A stretch of 64,000 nt of DNA from Methylomonas sp. 11b (GTDB lineage Bacteria; Pseudomonadota; Gammaproteobacteria; Methylococcales; Methylomonadaceae). Every line of letters starts with the position of its first letter. Position 1 is the first letter of the stretch. The stretch lies in contig NZ_KI911557.1 in assembly GCF_000515215.1 (NCBI RefSeq), forward strand, positions 1,757,586 to 1,821,585, in the 5' to 3' direction. Under the pieces are notes generated by a model, which was given only the letters and a program-made list of their open reading frames with translations, was not told where the DNA came from and made no database searches. Shown here piece by piece: positions 42,059 through 51,350 of the stretch. A program made the position numbers and the translations under genes.

Positions 42059-43530
42059 TGGCAATAGCATTTAACGAAGTACCCGGCGCCAATTTGCGCG
42101 TACCGGGCGTCTATATCGAATTTGATGGCCGTCTGGCGGGCCGCGCTGTATTCGACGCCAAAGCGGTGATCGTCGGTCAGAGACTGACTGCCGGAACTGT
42201 GGCGGCGGGTGTATTAACGCCTATATCCGGCAACGTCGCGGCGGTGGAGCAACAGTTTGGCCGTGGTTCAATGATTGCCGAAATGATCAAGGCGGCGAAA
42301 AAGGCTGCGCCCTGGCTGGAGATGTGGGCCGTAGCGCTGGACGACAACGCCGCCGGCGTCAAGTGCATCAAGAAAATCAGCATCACCGGCCCGGCCACCG
42401 AAGCGGGTACGTTGAATGTGTACATCGGTGGCTATCGGGTACAAATCGCCATCGCTAGCGGCGACACGGCTACGGCGATTGCCACGGCCTTGATTGCCGC
42501 GATCAATGCCCGCACCGATCAGCCCATGGTGGCATCGGTCAATGGCGTGAACGCCTACGAGGTGGATTTAACCTGCCGCTGGAAAGGCGAGACCGGTAGC
42601 GCGATTGATGTGAGGGTCAATTTTTACGACGGCGACAAAAAGCCGGCCGGCCTGGCGTTTACGATTACCCAAACCACTGCCGGCAGCGGTAACCCGGTCA
42701 TCACGCCGGCGCTGGACGCATTGGGCGAGGAATGGTTTAACTGGCTGTCAGTGCCCTACACCGACGCCGCCAACATGACATTACTGGAAACAGAGCTGGG
42801 TTCTCGGTTTGGACCGATGCGCGCGATTGGTGGTCGGGCGTTTACAGCCTATGCCGGCAGTCACGCGGCCAGCAGCTCATTCGGCAACGGTCGCAATAAT
42901 CCCCACGTCACTTGCCAGGGCGCGGGCCTTAGCCCAACTGCTCCGTGGATCTGGTCATCCGTGTATATGGCGGTGGCCGGCATGGGGCTGTCTATCGATC
43001 CCAGCCGGCAGTTGCGCGGCAAGGTGTTACCCGGCGTATTGCCGCCGGCCAAGGCCGACCGGTGGGATGATACCCAGCGTAATACGCTGTTGTTCGACGG
43101 CATCGCGACTACGACGGTTAGCTCCGCCGGCGAAGTGCTGCTGGAATCCGAAATTAGCATGTACCAGCTCAACAGCGGCGGCGTTGGCGACGATGCATGG
43201 TTATACATCAATACCCCGGAAACCCTGGAGCGCATCCGCCTGGAGCAACGCCACTTTTTTACCCAGCGTTATCCCAACTGGAAACTGGCCGGCGATAACT
43301 ACGACGTGCCGCCCGGTCAACCGATCATGCAACCCAAAAAAGCGATTATGGAAATGCTGGGTTTGTATAAGGGCTTTATGGATAAGGGCTGGGTGCAGGA
43401 TTACGAGTCGTACAAAGACACCATCCTGGCCGAGGTCAACGCCGACAACAAAGACCGGCTGGATATTTACGACAGCCCGGTATTAATCCGCAACATGCGC
43501 ATCGTGGCGATGCATACGGAGTCTAGATAA
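42058..43530 (+). CDS. tail sheath protein (Mu gpL type)
   Basis: 490 residues. ANLRVPGVYIEFDGRLAGRA, AVIVGQRLTAGTVAAGVLTP, a central insertion domain, and the C-terminal subtilisin-like sheath domain (RLEQRHFFTQRYPNWKLAGD ... VNADNKDRLDIYDSPVLIRN). It forms the contractile outer tail, so the phage is a myovirus. Confidence 0.93.
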   Translation: MAIAFNEVPGANLRVPGVYIEFDGRLAGRAVFDAKAVIVGQRLTAGTVAAGVLTPISGNVAAVEQQFGRGSMIAEMIKAAKKAAPWLEMWAVALDDNAAGVKCIKKISITGPATEAGTLNVYIGGYRVQIAIASGDTATAIATALIAAINARTDQPMVASVNGVNAYEVDLTCRWKGETGSAIDVRVNFYDGDKKPAGLAFTITQTTAGSGNPVITPALDALGEEWFNWLSVPYTDAANMTLLETELGSRFGPMRAIGGRAFTAYAGSHAASSSFGNGRNNPHVTCQGAGLSPTAPWIWSSVYMAVAGMGLSIDPSRQLRGKVLPGVLPPAKADRWDDTQRNTLLFDGIATTTVSSAGEVLLESEISMYQLNSGGVGDDAWLYINTPETLERIRLEQRHFFTQRYPNWKLAGDNYDVPPGQPIMQPKKAIMEMLGLYKGFMDKGWVQDYESYKDTILAEVNADNKDRLDIYDSPVLIRNMRIVAMHTESR

Positions 43531-43895
43531 TGGCAGCAAGTAACGAAGTAGTAGGCCGCGCCAAAATCAGCCTGGGCGCCTTAGGCGAAATCGCGACGGA
43601 AAAGGGGGCGACCTTGGACCCTGGCGGCATCAAGCGCAATCCTAAACCGGCTGACAATGGCCGGGTGTATTTCAATTCAGAAACCGCCGTGCCGGAGATG
43701 AATTGCAAAGTGATGGCGACGCCGGCCATATCCGGCCCGGCGCTGAATATCGAGGGCGCTACGGTGCTATTTGAGACCGATATCGGGCAAAAATACATGA
43801 TGGTCAACGCGTTTACTCTGGACCCGGCGCCATTGGATGCCGGCGCCGGCACCTACGATTTAAAGATGTCCGCCGAATCGGTTGAGGAGATCTGA
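43530..43895 (+). CDS. tail tube protein (Mu gpM type)
   Basis: 121 residues: VVGRAKISLGALGEIATEKG, NPKPADNGRVYFNSETAVPE, MVNAFTLDPAPLDAGAGTYD. This matches gpM tail tube proteins. ATG overlaps the sheath stop, as usual for this pair. Confidence 0.9.
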   Translation: MAASNEVVGRAKISLGALGEIATEKGATLDPGGIKRNPKPADNGRVYFNSETAVPEMNCKVMATPAISGPALNIEGATVLFETDIGQKYMMVNAFTLDPAPLDAGAGTYDLKMSAESVEEI

Positions 43896-44284
43896 TGGCC
43901 ACGGTGCAATTCGAGCTGGTGGACGGCCTGGCAATGGGCGAAGGCGATAAGCGCGTGGTGCATACCGCTGTAATCTTACGCACCTTGACTGCCGGCGATT
44001 TGGAGGATGCAGCGCTGGAAGCTGAGCGGGTAATTCGCGACGCGGACGGCGGGGCGACCATCGCCACCTCGCCGGTACTGATGTCCAACGGTATTTTGCG
44101 CCGGCAGATTCAGAAAATCGGCGGCATGATGGGGCCATTGCCCGCGCCGCTGTTGCGCACCTTGTCGGCGGTTGACCTGGAGCTATTGCAAGCCCAGGCG
44201 GAAACACTAGACGCCGCAGCGCGGAAAGCCGTGGAGGCGGCGATGTTGCGGGGGCGATCTGAAGAGCCGGCAGCAGGCATTTAA
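43895..44284 (+). CDS. tail assembly chaperone (Mu gp41 type)
   Basis: 129 residues; short form of the tail chaperone. FELVDGLAMGEGDKRVVHTA, TAGDLEDAALEAERVIRDAD, ILRRQIQKIGGMMGPLPAPL belong to the gp41 family. The run CGGGGGCGA at 44249-44257 precedes a second coding frame, so part of the ribosomes should shift and make a longer form (next entry). Confidence 0.85.
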   Translation: MATVQFELVDGLAMGEGDKRVVHTAVILRTLTAGDLEDAALEAERVIRDADGGATIATSPVLMSNGILRRQIQKIGGMMGPLPAPLLRTLSAVDLELLQAQAETLDAAARKAVEAAMLRGRSEEPAAGI

Positions 44285-44390
44285 CCCGCTGTTGGCTCGC
44301 TTGAGTCGGCAAACACACTGGACGCGTAGCGAGGTATTGCAACTGACCGAGTTGCAAATCGTGCAAGCGTTTTTGGCATTTGAAAACTAG
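44253..44390 (+). CDS. frameshift extension of the tail assembly chaperone
   Basis: After GGG at 44252-44254, a -2 (or +1) shift gives GDLKSRQQAFNPLLARLSRQ, then THWTRSEVLQLTELQIVQAF and LAFEN with TAG at 44388. The tail reads like a real protein end and fills the gap before the tape-measure gene. Predicted long form: 120 + 45 residues. Mu itself is reported to use a -2 shift in this gene, while most phages use -1. Confidence 0.7.
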   Translation, partial: GDLKSRQQAFNPLLARLSRQTHWTRSEVLQLTELQIVQAFLAFEN

Positions 44391-44405
44391 CACACGGTTA
44401 ACGGC

Positions 44406-45974
44406 ATGAAAGAAATCAAAACCGGTTTACGCATCGACATGCACGGCAATATTCTTGCCCAGTCGCAGCGTTATGCCGATGCCATTAACAAATTCAGCCA
44501 GAAAGGCCGGCGCGACATGAAAGCGCTGGGTGATAGCGCCAATCGCGTAGGGGGTAATTTCGACCGGATGGGCAGCCGCATGGCCGGCCTGGCTACGGGT
44601 GCGGTAGCAGTCGGCTTGGTAAAACAGGTTGGCGAAATGGAACGGCGCATGACCCGGCTGGGGATTGCCGCTGACCAATCCGACGCGACTATCAAAGCCC
44701 TCAAAGACGACATCTATGCCGCCGCCACAGCGCCGGATATTCGTATCGATCCCTCGCAAATCATCACCGCGATTGAGCAAGTGCTGGAGATGACCGGTGA
44801 TTTCGAGTTTTCCAAAGCGCAGATCCGCAATATCGGTATTGCCCTGCAAGCGACCGGTGCTGATGCGTCGGCGGTGGGCGGCATGTTTGCGGAATTTGAA
44901 AAAGCCGGGATTAAATCGCCGGCGGCTGTCGCGGAAGCCATAGGTACGCTGGCGAAGCAAGGTAAAGAAGGCGCGTTTACATTGGCAGAGTTTGCCCGGA
45001 TGGGGCCGCGTTTATATTCCGCCTATGCCGCCGTGGGCCGCTCCGGACAAATCGCATCGCGGGAAATTGGCGCGGTGGCTCAGGTGGTTCGCGGCGCGAC
45101 CGGCTCTAGCGAGCAGGCAACCACGTCAATCGAAGCCCTGTTGCGGGTGTTTTCAGACACCAAAAAAATCGAAAAACTAAACAAGGCCGGCATTAAGGTA
45201 TTCGATGTGGCCGAGTTGAAAAAAGGCCATCAGGTGCTGCGGCCGCTAAATCAGCTGATGGCCGATATTGTTAAAAAAACCAAAGGGCGGGCAACGATTA
45301 TTCAAGATCTGCTGGGCGATTCGGAATCCACCCGGGCATTCGGTAATTTAATCAAGGAATACAATCTAACGGGCGATACCAAAAGCCTGGAGCATTTCAT
45401 CCAATTGACCGACGACGGCACGACGGCGCTGAAAGACTCGCAGCGCGCAGCAAACGATAGCGCGGCCGCTATGACCGAGCTGTATTCAGTATTGCAAAAG
45501 TTTGCTGATGACTCGCTGACTGCGCCGATTCATTTCATTGCAGATGAGCTCAAGTCGTTGATGAATGATTACCGAGAATTTAAAACCCTAGCAGGACAAA
45601 CAATTGATGCCGTCATGGCGCCGCGCAGTAACCGCGGAACTTCGGTTAAGCCGGGGCCTTTGGTAGCGGATGTTGCTGTAGATATGGCGGGCGGCGACAC
45701 TAAGCCGGCAGCGCCATTGCCGCGCGGCCGTGGCGGTTATTCGGTCAATTCGGCCCCCGCAGTGCAATATCCGTCCAGGGGTTCTAAGCCTGCCGCCCCC
45801 ATCGGTATCCAAAATCTGGGCCGCGATCCGCAAGCCGCCACGCCTGCCGGCAAGCCAGCCGACGGCAAATTGGTCGTGGAAATCCAAGGCGCACCCGTCA
45901 AGGTCAAGTCGCTACAAGCCAACAGCGGCCAGATTGACGTCAAAAACACTCGCGCTGGAGCGCATTTCCAATGA
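44406..45974 (+). CDS. tail tape measure protein (Mu gp42 type)
   Basis: 522 residues. It has GLRIDMHGNILAQSQRYADA, a long helical body and a Gly/Ala hydrophobic segment, then a Pro/Gly-rich tail. TIKALKDDIYAAATAPDIRI and AIGTLAKQGKEGAFTLAEFA are typical of phage tail tape-measure proteins. Its length sets tail length; 522 residues predicts a short tail of about 75-80 nm at the usual 0.15 nm per residue. Confidence 0.88.
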   Translation: MKEIKTGLRIDMHGNILAQSQRYADAINKFSQKGRRDMKALGDSANRVGGNFDRMGSRMAGLATGAVAVGLVKQVGEMERRMTRLGIAADQSDATIKALKDDIYAAATAPDIRIDPSQIITAIEQVLEMTGDFEFSKAQIRNIGIALQATGADASAVGGMFAEFEKAGIKSPAAVAEAIGTLAKQGKEGAFTLAEFARMGPRLYSAYAAVGRSGQIASREIGAVAQVVRGATGSSEQATTSIEALLRVFSDTKKIEKLNKAGIKVFDVAELKKGHQVLRPLNQLMADIVKKTKGRATIIQDLLGDSESTRAFGNLIKEYNLTGDTKSLEHFIQLTDDGTTALKDSQRAANDSAAAMTELYSVLQKFADDSLTAPIHFIADELKSLMNDYREFKTLAGQTIDAVMAPRSNRGTSVKPGPLVADVAVDMAGGDTKPAAPLPRGRGGYSVNSAPAVQYPSRGSKPAAPIGIQNLGRDPQAATPAGKPADGKLVVEIQGAPVKVKSLQANSGQIDVKNTRAGAHFQ

Positions 45975-47332
45975 CCTGGCGCGATAACATGCAACCGGCA
46001 TCGCTCAACGGCATCCCGTTTTTCGTGGATTCCGCCGGCGGCAAATTCGGCCGTCGCTATGTGCTGCACGAATATCCCGGCCGGGATAAGCCCTTTCCGG
46101 AAGACATGGGCCGCAAGGCGAGGATGATCAACGTGCAAGCGTTTGTGATCGGCAACGATTACATGGACCTGCGCGATGATCTGATTGAGGAAGCGGAGAA
46201 ACCCGGCGCCAAGCGCCTGGTACATCCGTGGCTGGGTCGGCTGGATGTAACGCTGTTGGATTGCGATCTGGAGGAATCCACCCGCGAAGGCGGCATGGCC
46301 GTCATCACGTTTTCATTCGTCGAGGCCGGCGCCGATGTATTGCCGGCGGCGGTGGCCAGCGCGCCGGTCGCTACGATCAAACAAGCCCAAGTCGCGGAGT
46401 TGTCTGTGATGGACAGCTTTAGCAGTCTGGTCAATTTTGCCCCGTCGTCTTATTTGCAAGGGCATATGCAAAGCCTGGTCGGTGTGCTGGATAACGGCCT
46501 GGCCGGCATGATAGGCGGCTTGCCCATGCCGGGCGGGCTGTTGGATTCTGCCTTGTCATCCGGCGAAGCGATGTTGTTAAACCGCAATCCTTTGTCGGCG
46601 GTGATGGGGCAATTGTCGTCGCCGGCCGGTTTGGTCTCGGCTATGGTGAGTGTGGCCAGCGGTTCGACCGGCTTACTGTCGCGAGCCATCAGAGTGGGTT
46701 ATTCGCGATTGTTGCGCGCCGGCGCGCTGAACGATCTGGGCACAACAAGCAATTTCTACGGCGGCTCGCCGGTACCGGCGCCAAGCCGTGCCGTTGCCGC
46801 GCAATCTTCCGCCACGCCGGTACCGGCCTATTCGGCCCGGCCGATGACGGCCTTGCGCCTGGTCAAATCGCTGGAGCCGACTGTCGCCTGGCCGGCCGTG
46901 CCCGCCGGTACCGCCGGCAAGCAACAGGCAGCGATCAATCAAGCCGCCACGCTGGCCGCGATTAATCAAATTAGCGTCATCGAGCAAGCCAGGCTGAGCG
47001 CGGCGCTGGCCTATCCGACCAAAAACGACGCCTACGCGGTGCGCGATTACATCGCCAACCGCCTGGCGGCGCAAGCCAAGTCCGCCGATTATCCTGTATA
47101 TAGTGAGCTGCAAAAATTGCGGGCGGCAGTGCATAAAGATTTAACGGCGCGCGGCAATGCCAACGCCGGTTTGACCACCGTCAGTTACAACGCCACGCTG
47201 TCGGCGCTGACGATCAGCTACCAGCATTTCGGTACAGCCACCCGCGAGACCGAGATATTGGCGCGGAACCCCAATATTGCGCATCCGGCCATGATTGCCG
47301 GCGGTAGCGTATTGGAGGTGCTCAGTGCTTAA
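45971..47332 (+). CDS. DNA circularisation/tail protein (Mu gpN type)
   Basis: 453 residues. The N-terminus WRDNMQPASLNGIPFFVDSA, GRRYVLHEYPGRDKPFPEDM and LIEEAEKPGAKRLVHPWLGR is the Mu gpN/DNA-circularisation family. In Mu it is a baseplate-hub structural protein. ATG overlaps the tape-measure stop (ATGA). Confidence 0.9.
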   Translation: MTWRDNMQPASLNGIPFFVDSAGGKFGRRYVLHEYPGRDKPFPEDMGRKARMINVQAFVIGNDYMDLRDDLIEEAEKPGAKRLVHPWLGRLDVTLLDCDLEESTREGGMAVITFSFVEAGADVLPAAVASAPVATIKQAQVAELSVMDSFSSLVNFAPSSYLQGHMQSLVGVLDNGLAGMIGGLPMPGGLLDSALSSGEAMLLNRNPLSAVMGQLSSPAGLVSAMVSVASGSTGLLSRAIRVGYSRLLRAGALNDLGTTSNFYGGSPVPAPSRAVAAQSSATPVPAYSARPMTALRLVKSLEPTVAWPAVPAGTAGKQQAAINQAATLAAINQISVIEQARLSAALAYPTKNDAYAVRDYIANRLAAQAKSADYPVYSELQKLRAAVHKDLTARGNANAGLTTVSYNATLSALTISYQHFGTATRETEILARNPNIAHPAMIAGGSVLEVLSA

Positions 47333-48365
47333 TCTGGAACTGGTCGTCGAAGGCCAAGCCTGGTCCGGCTGGGAAAGCATTCGCGTGGTGCGCAGTATCA
47401 AGCAAGCCGCTAACACGTTTGATTTGGAGCTGACCGACCGCTGGGAAGGCCAGGATAGCATTCGGCCGATTCGCGATGACTCGCCGTGCCAGCTGTTGAT
47501 CGATGGCGAATTGGTGATCAGTGGATTTGTGTTCGAGGTGATGCCGTCGTACGACGCCGAAAGCCATGATTTAATCGTCTCCGGATTAAGTGCTGCCGCC
47601 GATCTGGTCGATTGCAGCACCAAAGGCCAACAATTCAGCGGCCGCACGCTATTGCAAATCGCTGCTGATCTGGCGCAACCGTTCGGTATTGCCGTGAGCG
47701 CCGAAACCGATATCGGCGGGCCGTTTGCCAAGGTGGCGCTGGAAGCCGGTCAATCGATTTTCGATTTTTTAAACGAGCTGAGCCGAATCAGGGGCGTACG
47801 CCTGGTCAGCAAAGCCGATGGTTCCATTGCGTTTATCCGCACCGGTACTACCGTAGCGCCGACTGCGCTGATTTACGGCGACAATATCAAGGCCGCTTCC
47901 GGCCGGTTCAGCAGCTCCGAGCGCTTTTCCGATTATCGGGTGCTGGGACAAACCGCCGGTACCGACCTATTCCATGGCGACCGCGCGGCACATGCCGAGG
48001 CGCTGATTAAAGATTTAAATTTGCGGTACCGGCCGATCTGCATCGTTGCCGACGGTCCGGCACATACCGCCGATTGTAAAACCCGCAGCGCGGCCGAGAT
48101 GAATCGCCGGGCCGGCGAAGGCCGCAGCATCGGCTACACCGTGCAAGGCTGGCGGCATGCCGAAGGCCTATGGGAGCCGAATGTATTGGTCGATGTACAA
48201 GACCCCAAACTCAATATTAATGACCGGTTGTTGATCAGCCAGGTCACGTTCAGCATCGACGAAAAAGGCGGCAGCATCACTACGCTGGAAGTCGCACCGC
48301 CGTCGGCTTTCGATTTATCGCCGCAGCCGGAACCGGCTCCGGAAAGCAATAATGGAGGCTGGTGA
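47325..48365 (+). CDS. baseplate hub protein (Mu gpP type)
   Basis: 346 residues from the GTG at 47325, with GGAGGTG just upstream and an 8-base overlap with gpN. LVVEGQAWSGWESIRVVRSI, DSPCQLLIDGELVISGFVFE, STKGQQFSGRTLLQIAADLA are typical gpP/gp27-like hub segments. The stop overlaps the next ATG. Confidence 0.9.
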   Translation: MLNLELVVEGQAWSGWESIRVVRSIKQAANTFDLELTDRWEGQDSIRPIRDDSPCQLLIDGELVISGFVFEVMPSYDAESHDLIVSGLSAAADLVDCSTKGQQFSGRTLLQIAADLAQPFGIAVSAETDIGGPFAKVALEAGQSIFDFLNELSRIRGVRLVSKADGSIAFIRTGTTVAPTALIYGDNIKAASGRFSSSERFSDYRVLGQTAGTDLFHGDRAAHAEALIKDLNLRYRPICIVADGPAHTADCKTRSAAEMNRRAGEGRSIGYTVQGWRHAEGLWEPNVLVDVQDPKLNINDRLLISQVTFSIDEKGGSITTLEVAPPSAFDLSPQPEPAPESNNGGW

Positions 48366-48856
48366 TGGACGGCGCTATGCGTAGGCTGCAATTGATGATC
48401 ACGCGCGGCGTGGTATCGCTGGTGGATAGTGCAAGTCTGTTGCAGCTGTTGCAAATCAAAACCATCGGCGCGGTGGCGTTGGACAGCGTGGAGCATTTTG
48501 AGCCCTATGGCTGGACGTCACACGCTCACCCAGGCGCGGAAGCCATCACCCTCAGCGCCGGCGGCCGGGCCGGTCATGAAGTGGCGATCTGCGTGGCCGA
48601 TAGGCAGTATCGGCTGGTGGGTTTGGCGGCGGGTGAAGTGGCGATCTATGACGATTTGGGGCAGACCATCACGCTGAAGCGCGATCATATCCACGTCAAA
48701 TCGCCCAAAGTAGTCGTGGAATCTGATGATATTCATTTGGGTGGTGAAGGCGGCGCCAAGGTGGCGCGCGTTGGCGATAAAGTTAACGTTGGCTCCGGAT
48801 CCAGCGCCGGCCTGTGGCCGATTGTGGAAGGGTCGGATAAGGTCAAGGCGCTATGA
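48365..48856 (+). CDS. baseplate assembly protein/spike (Mu gp45 type)
   Basis: 163 residues. RRLQLMITRGVVSLVDSASL, PYGWTSHAHPGAEAITLSAG, QTITLKRDHIHVKSPKVVVE show the OB-fold and beta-helical needle of the Mu gp45 spike that pierces the outer membrane. Ends with an overlap to the next ATG. Confidence 0.9.
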   Translation: MDGAMRRLQLMITRGVVSLVDSASLLQLLQIKTIGAVALDSVEHFEPYGWTSHAHPGAEAITLSAGGRAGHEVAICVADRQYRLVGLAAGEVAIYDDLGQTITLKRDHIHVKSPKVVVESDDIHLGGEGGAKVARVGDKVNVGSGSSAGLWPIVEGSDKVKAL

Positions 48857-49182
48857 ATAAGTTTGAAATAGATCAAATTGTTTGGATAGTTGTTAATCCA
48901 TTGCATATGGAAACTGTCGAAAATGATCCGGTTATAAAAGGCAAGCTGGAAGGCATTCGGCGTTTTGCATTTACAAATCGAGAAGGAACGAAGGAGACGA
49001 TCAAGTATCTGGTCGATACGTTATGGTTTGAGCGCGAGGTTGACGAGCAGGATCTGTTTGGCTCCAAAGCCGATGCCGTGCAAGCAGCAAAGGCGTTAAT
49101 CAATAATATCCGCGCAAATCGCCTCAAAACTGATCAAAAGTTGGATGAAGCCTATGCGGCTATAGGTACTGATCGTGAGTAA
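48853..49182 (+). CDS. phage protein inserted between gp45 and gp46, unknown
   Basis: 109 residues; ATG overlaps the gp45 stop (ATGA) and the end overlaps gp46 by 8 bases. MNKFEIDQIVWIVVNPLHME, then FEREVDEQDLFGSKADAVQA. Base composition is more AT-rich than its neighbours, so it looks like a later insertion in the tail operon. No family recognised. Confidence 0.55.
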   Translation: MNKFEIDQIVWIVVNPLHMETVENDPVIKGKLEGIRRFAFTNREGTKETIKYLVDTLWFEREVDEQDLFGSKADAVQAAKALINNIRANRLKTDQKLDEAYAAIGTDRE

Positions 49183-49654
49183 TGATTTTTACGCCACCCA
49201 AGACAGTATCGGCCGGTTTTATCTGGATATGACCGGCGGCAATCCTGCGATCGACAACACACTGCGCGCGGCGGTGATTGCCAGTCTGTTTACCGACCGG
49301 CGTCTGACTGATGCCGATCCGCGTCCGGTCCACGTCGATGCTGAGGCCGCCGAATATCAAGGCGGCTACTGGGGCGACGATTACCCCTCAGATGGGTCCG
49401 CGCCCGGGAGCCAAGCCAGGCCGCATGGTTCGCTGCTTTGGGTGCTCGCCCGGGCGAAGGAGACAGAGGAAACCCGCCGCCTCGCTATCCTCTATATAGA
49501 GCAAGCTTTGCAATGGCTGATCGCTACCGGCCGCGCCATTGCGATAACAGTCGATGCCTGGTGGTTGGCGCCGGCCGCGTTGGGCTGTTCTATCGACATT
49601 ACCCAGCCGGATGGCAGCGTCTGGCAAACTCAATTTGATTCGGTGACCGGATGA
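49175..49654 (+). CDS. baseplate protein (Mu gp46 type)
   Basis: 159 residues. RRLTDADPRPVHVDAEAAEY, GGYWGDDYPSDGSAPGSQAR and YIEQALQWLIATGRAIAITV are GP46 features; these are gp25-like baseplate wedge proteins. Followed by gp47 with a 4-base overlap. Confidence 0.9.
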   Translation: MSNDFYATQDSIGRFYLDMTGGNPAIDNTLRAAVIASLFTDRRLTDADPRPVHVDAEAAEYQGGYWGDDYPSDGSAPGSQARPHGSLLWVLARAKETEETRRLAILYIEQALQWLIATGRAIAITVDAWWLAPAALGCSIDITQPDGSVWQTQFDSVTG

Positions 49655-50730
49655 GCAATTTTACCCGCCCTACATTGCCCGAGATTTTGACGCGCGTTTC
49701 GGTGGACATGGACATCGTCGGCGGCGTCGATCCCACCCAGTACAACGCGATTATCGAAGGTCTGAAGCAAGCGTTATCCGGCGTGTCCCATGGGTTGCAT
49801 GGGCATTTGGATTATTTAGCTACCCAATATCATCCCTATACTGCGGCTGGGCTGTCGTTAAAACAGTATGCCGCTGTTTACGACATTACTAATATTGCCG
49901 CGACGGCCGCCGGCGGACAGGTGACATTCGGCGGCAGCAACGGGGCTGTTATAGCGGCTGGCACGTTGTTGCAAAGCCGGTATGGCGTTGAATACGCTAC
50001 GCTGGCCGAGGTGACTATTGTCGGCGGCTCAGCGTTGGCAGCTGTGCAAGCAGTTATCACAGGCGCGGCGGGTAATTTGGCGGCGAGTGAAGTGCTATCG
50101 CTGATTAGCCCGATTGCTGGGGTTAACGCCTCGCCGACATTGACGGGAGACGGTCTGACTGGCGGCGCCGACATTGAGGAGGAAGGCGATTTGCAGGCCA
50201 GGTACTTTCGCCGCGTACGCAACCCGGTGCAAGGCGGCAGTAAATCGGATTATGAAACCTGGGCCTTGGAATTTCCTGGCGTGACTCGCGCCTGGCCGGT
50301 GCCGTTGGGCATGGGCGACGGCACGGTGGTGGTGTATTTTATGATGGACGATACCTACAGCAACGGTATCCCGCTGACCGCCGATGCAACGGCATTGTTT
50401 AACTATATCGATCCATTGCGCCCCGCTGGCATGTCCGGTTTATATGTGGTGCCGCCGATTGCGACGCCGTTGAACCCGACTATCGCATTGCGCCCCAATA
50501 ACGCGGCAGTGCGGGCGGCGGTCGAAGCGCAGCTGGCGGCGCTCATATTAGATGAGGCGGCACCCGAAGACGGTACCGGTACCGGCGTGCTGAAGTTGAG
50601 CCATATTCGCGAGGCCATATCCGTCGCGGTGGGCGAGACGGATCATAGCCTTACTAGCCCAACTGCTAACGTAACCCCAGCGACAGGCCACATCGTCACG
50701 CTGGGCACTGTCACGTTTACGACGCTATGA
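49651..50730 (+). CDS. baseplate J-like protein (Mu gp47 type)
   Basis: 359 residues: RPTLPEILTRVSVDMDIVGG, TQYHPYTAAGLSLKQYAAVY, ARYFRRVRNPVQGGSKSDYE, PEDGTGTGVLKLSHIREAIS. Baseplate J/gp47 wedge component. The stop overlaps the next start (ATGA). Confidence 0.93.
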   Translation: MSNFTRPTLPEILTRVSVDMDIVGGVDPTQYNAIIEGLKQALSGVSHGLHGHLDYLATQYHPYTAAGLSLKQYAAVYDITNIAATAAGGQVTFGGSNGAVIAAGTLLQSRYGVEYATLAEVTIVGGSALAAVQAVITGAAGNLAASEVLSLISPIAGVNASPTLTGDGLTGGADIEEEGDLQARYFRRVRNPVQGGSKSDYETWALEFPGVTRAWPVPLGMGDGTVVVYFMMDDTYSNGIPLTADATALFNYIDPLRPAGMSGLYVVPPIATPLNPTIALRPNNAAVRAAVEAQLAALILDEAAPEDGTGTGVLKLSHIREAISVAVGETDHSLTSPTANVTPATGHIVTLGTVTFTTL

Positions 50731-51341
50731 CCGCATTAGCTGCCGATTATCTGGAGTCTATCCTGGCGCATTTGCCGCACGGCAAGCTGTGGGACGACTT
50801 ACGCCTCCCTGGTAGCGGTGTCTATGAGATTTTGGCGGCGGTGGCCGAAGAGTATGCCCGTTTAGATGCCCGGGCGGATCAATTACGCAATGAGCTGGAC
50901 CCGCGTTATACCAACGAGCTATTGGCCGATTGGGAGGCCTATGCGGATCTGCCCGATCCGTGCGCGGCCGGCATCAATACCACGTTACAAGAACGGCGTT
51001 TAGCATTGGTATCCAAGCTCACGTTCACAGGCGGGCAATCCCGCGCGTTTTATTTGGCACTGGCGACGGCCATGGGCTATAGCATCACGATTACTGAGTA
51101 TCAGCCGTTTGTGTGCGGTATTAGCCAGTGCGGCATTGATCAGCTGTGGAGCTATGGCCACGCTATCCGCCACCATTGGAGCGTGACGGTTTTAGGCCCG
51201 CGCGTGACCTATTTCCGCTGCGGCGAATCCGAGTGCGGCATCGACCCCATCACCAAGTGGGTGGAGGCAACCGACCTGGAATGCCGGTTTAAGCGCCTGA
51301 ACGAAGCGCATCGCAATTTGCATTTTATTTACACTCCGTGA
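50727..51341 (+). CDS. DUF2313/YmfQ tail protein (Mu gp48 type)
   Basis: 204 residues. LESILAHLPHGKLWDDLRLP, EYARLDARADQLRNELDPRY, FYLALATAMGYSITITEYQP and the repeated CGIxQCGID/CGESECGID motif are typical of YmfQ/gp48, which closes the baseplate and links it to the fibres. Confidence 0.9.
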   Translation: MTALAADYLESILAHLPHGKLWDDLRLPGSGVYEILAAVAEEYARLDARADQLRNELDPRYTNELLADWEAYADLPDPCAAGINTTLQERRLALVSKLTFTGGQSRAFYLALATAMGYSITITEYQPFVCGISQCGIDQLWSYGHAIRHHWSVTVLGPRVTYFRCGESECGIDPITKWVEATDLECRFKRLNEAHRNLHFIYTP

Positions 51342-51350
51342 GGACATTTT

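Noticed and set aside
42809..43486. 225-codon alternative frame inside the sheath gene
   Set aside because: Arg/Ser/Pro-rich shadow of the sheath gene.
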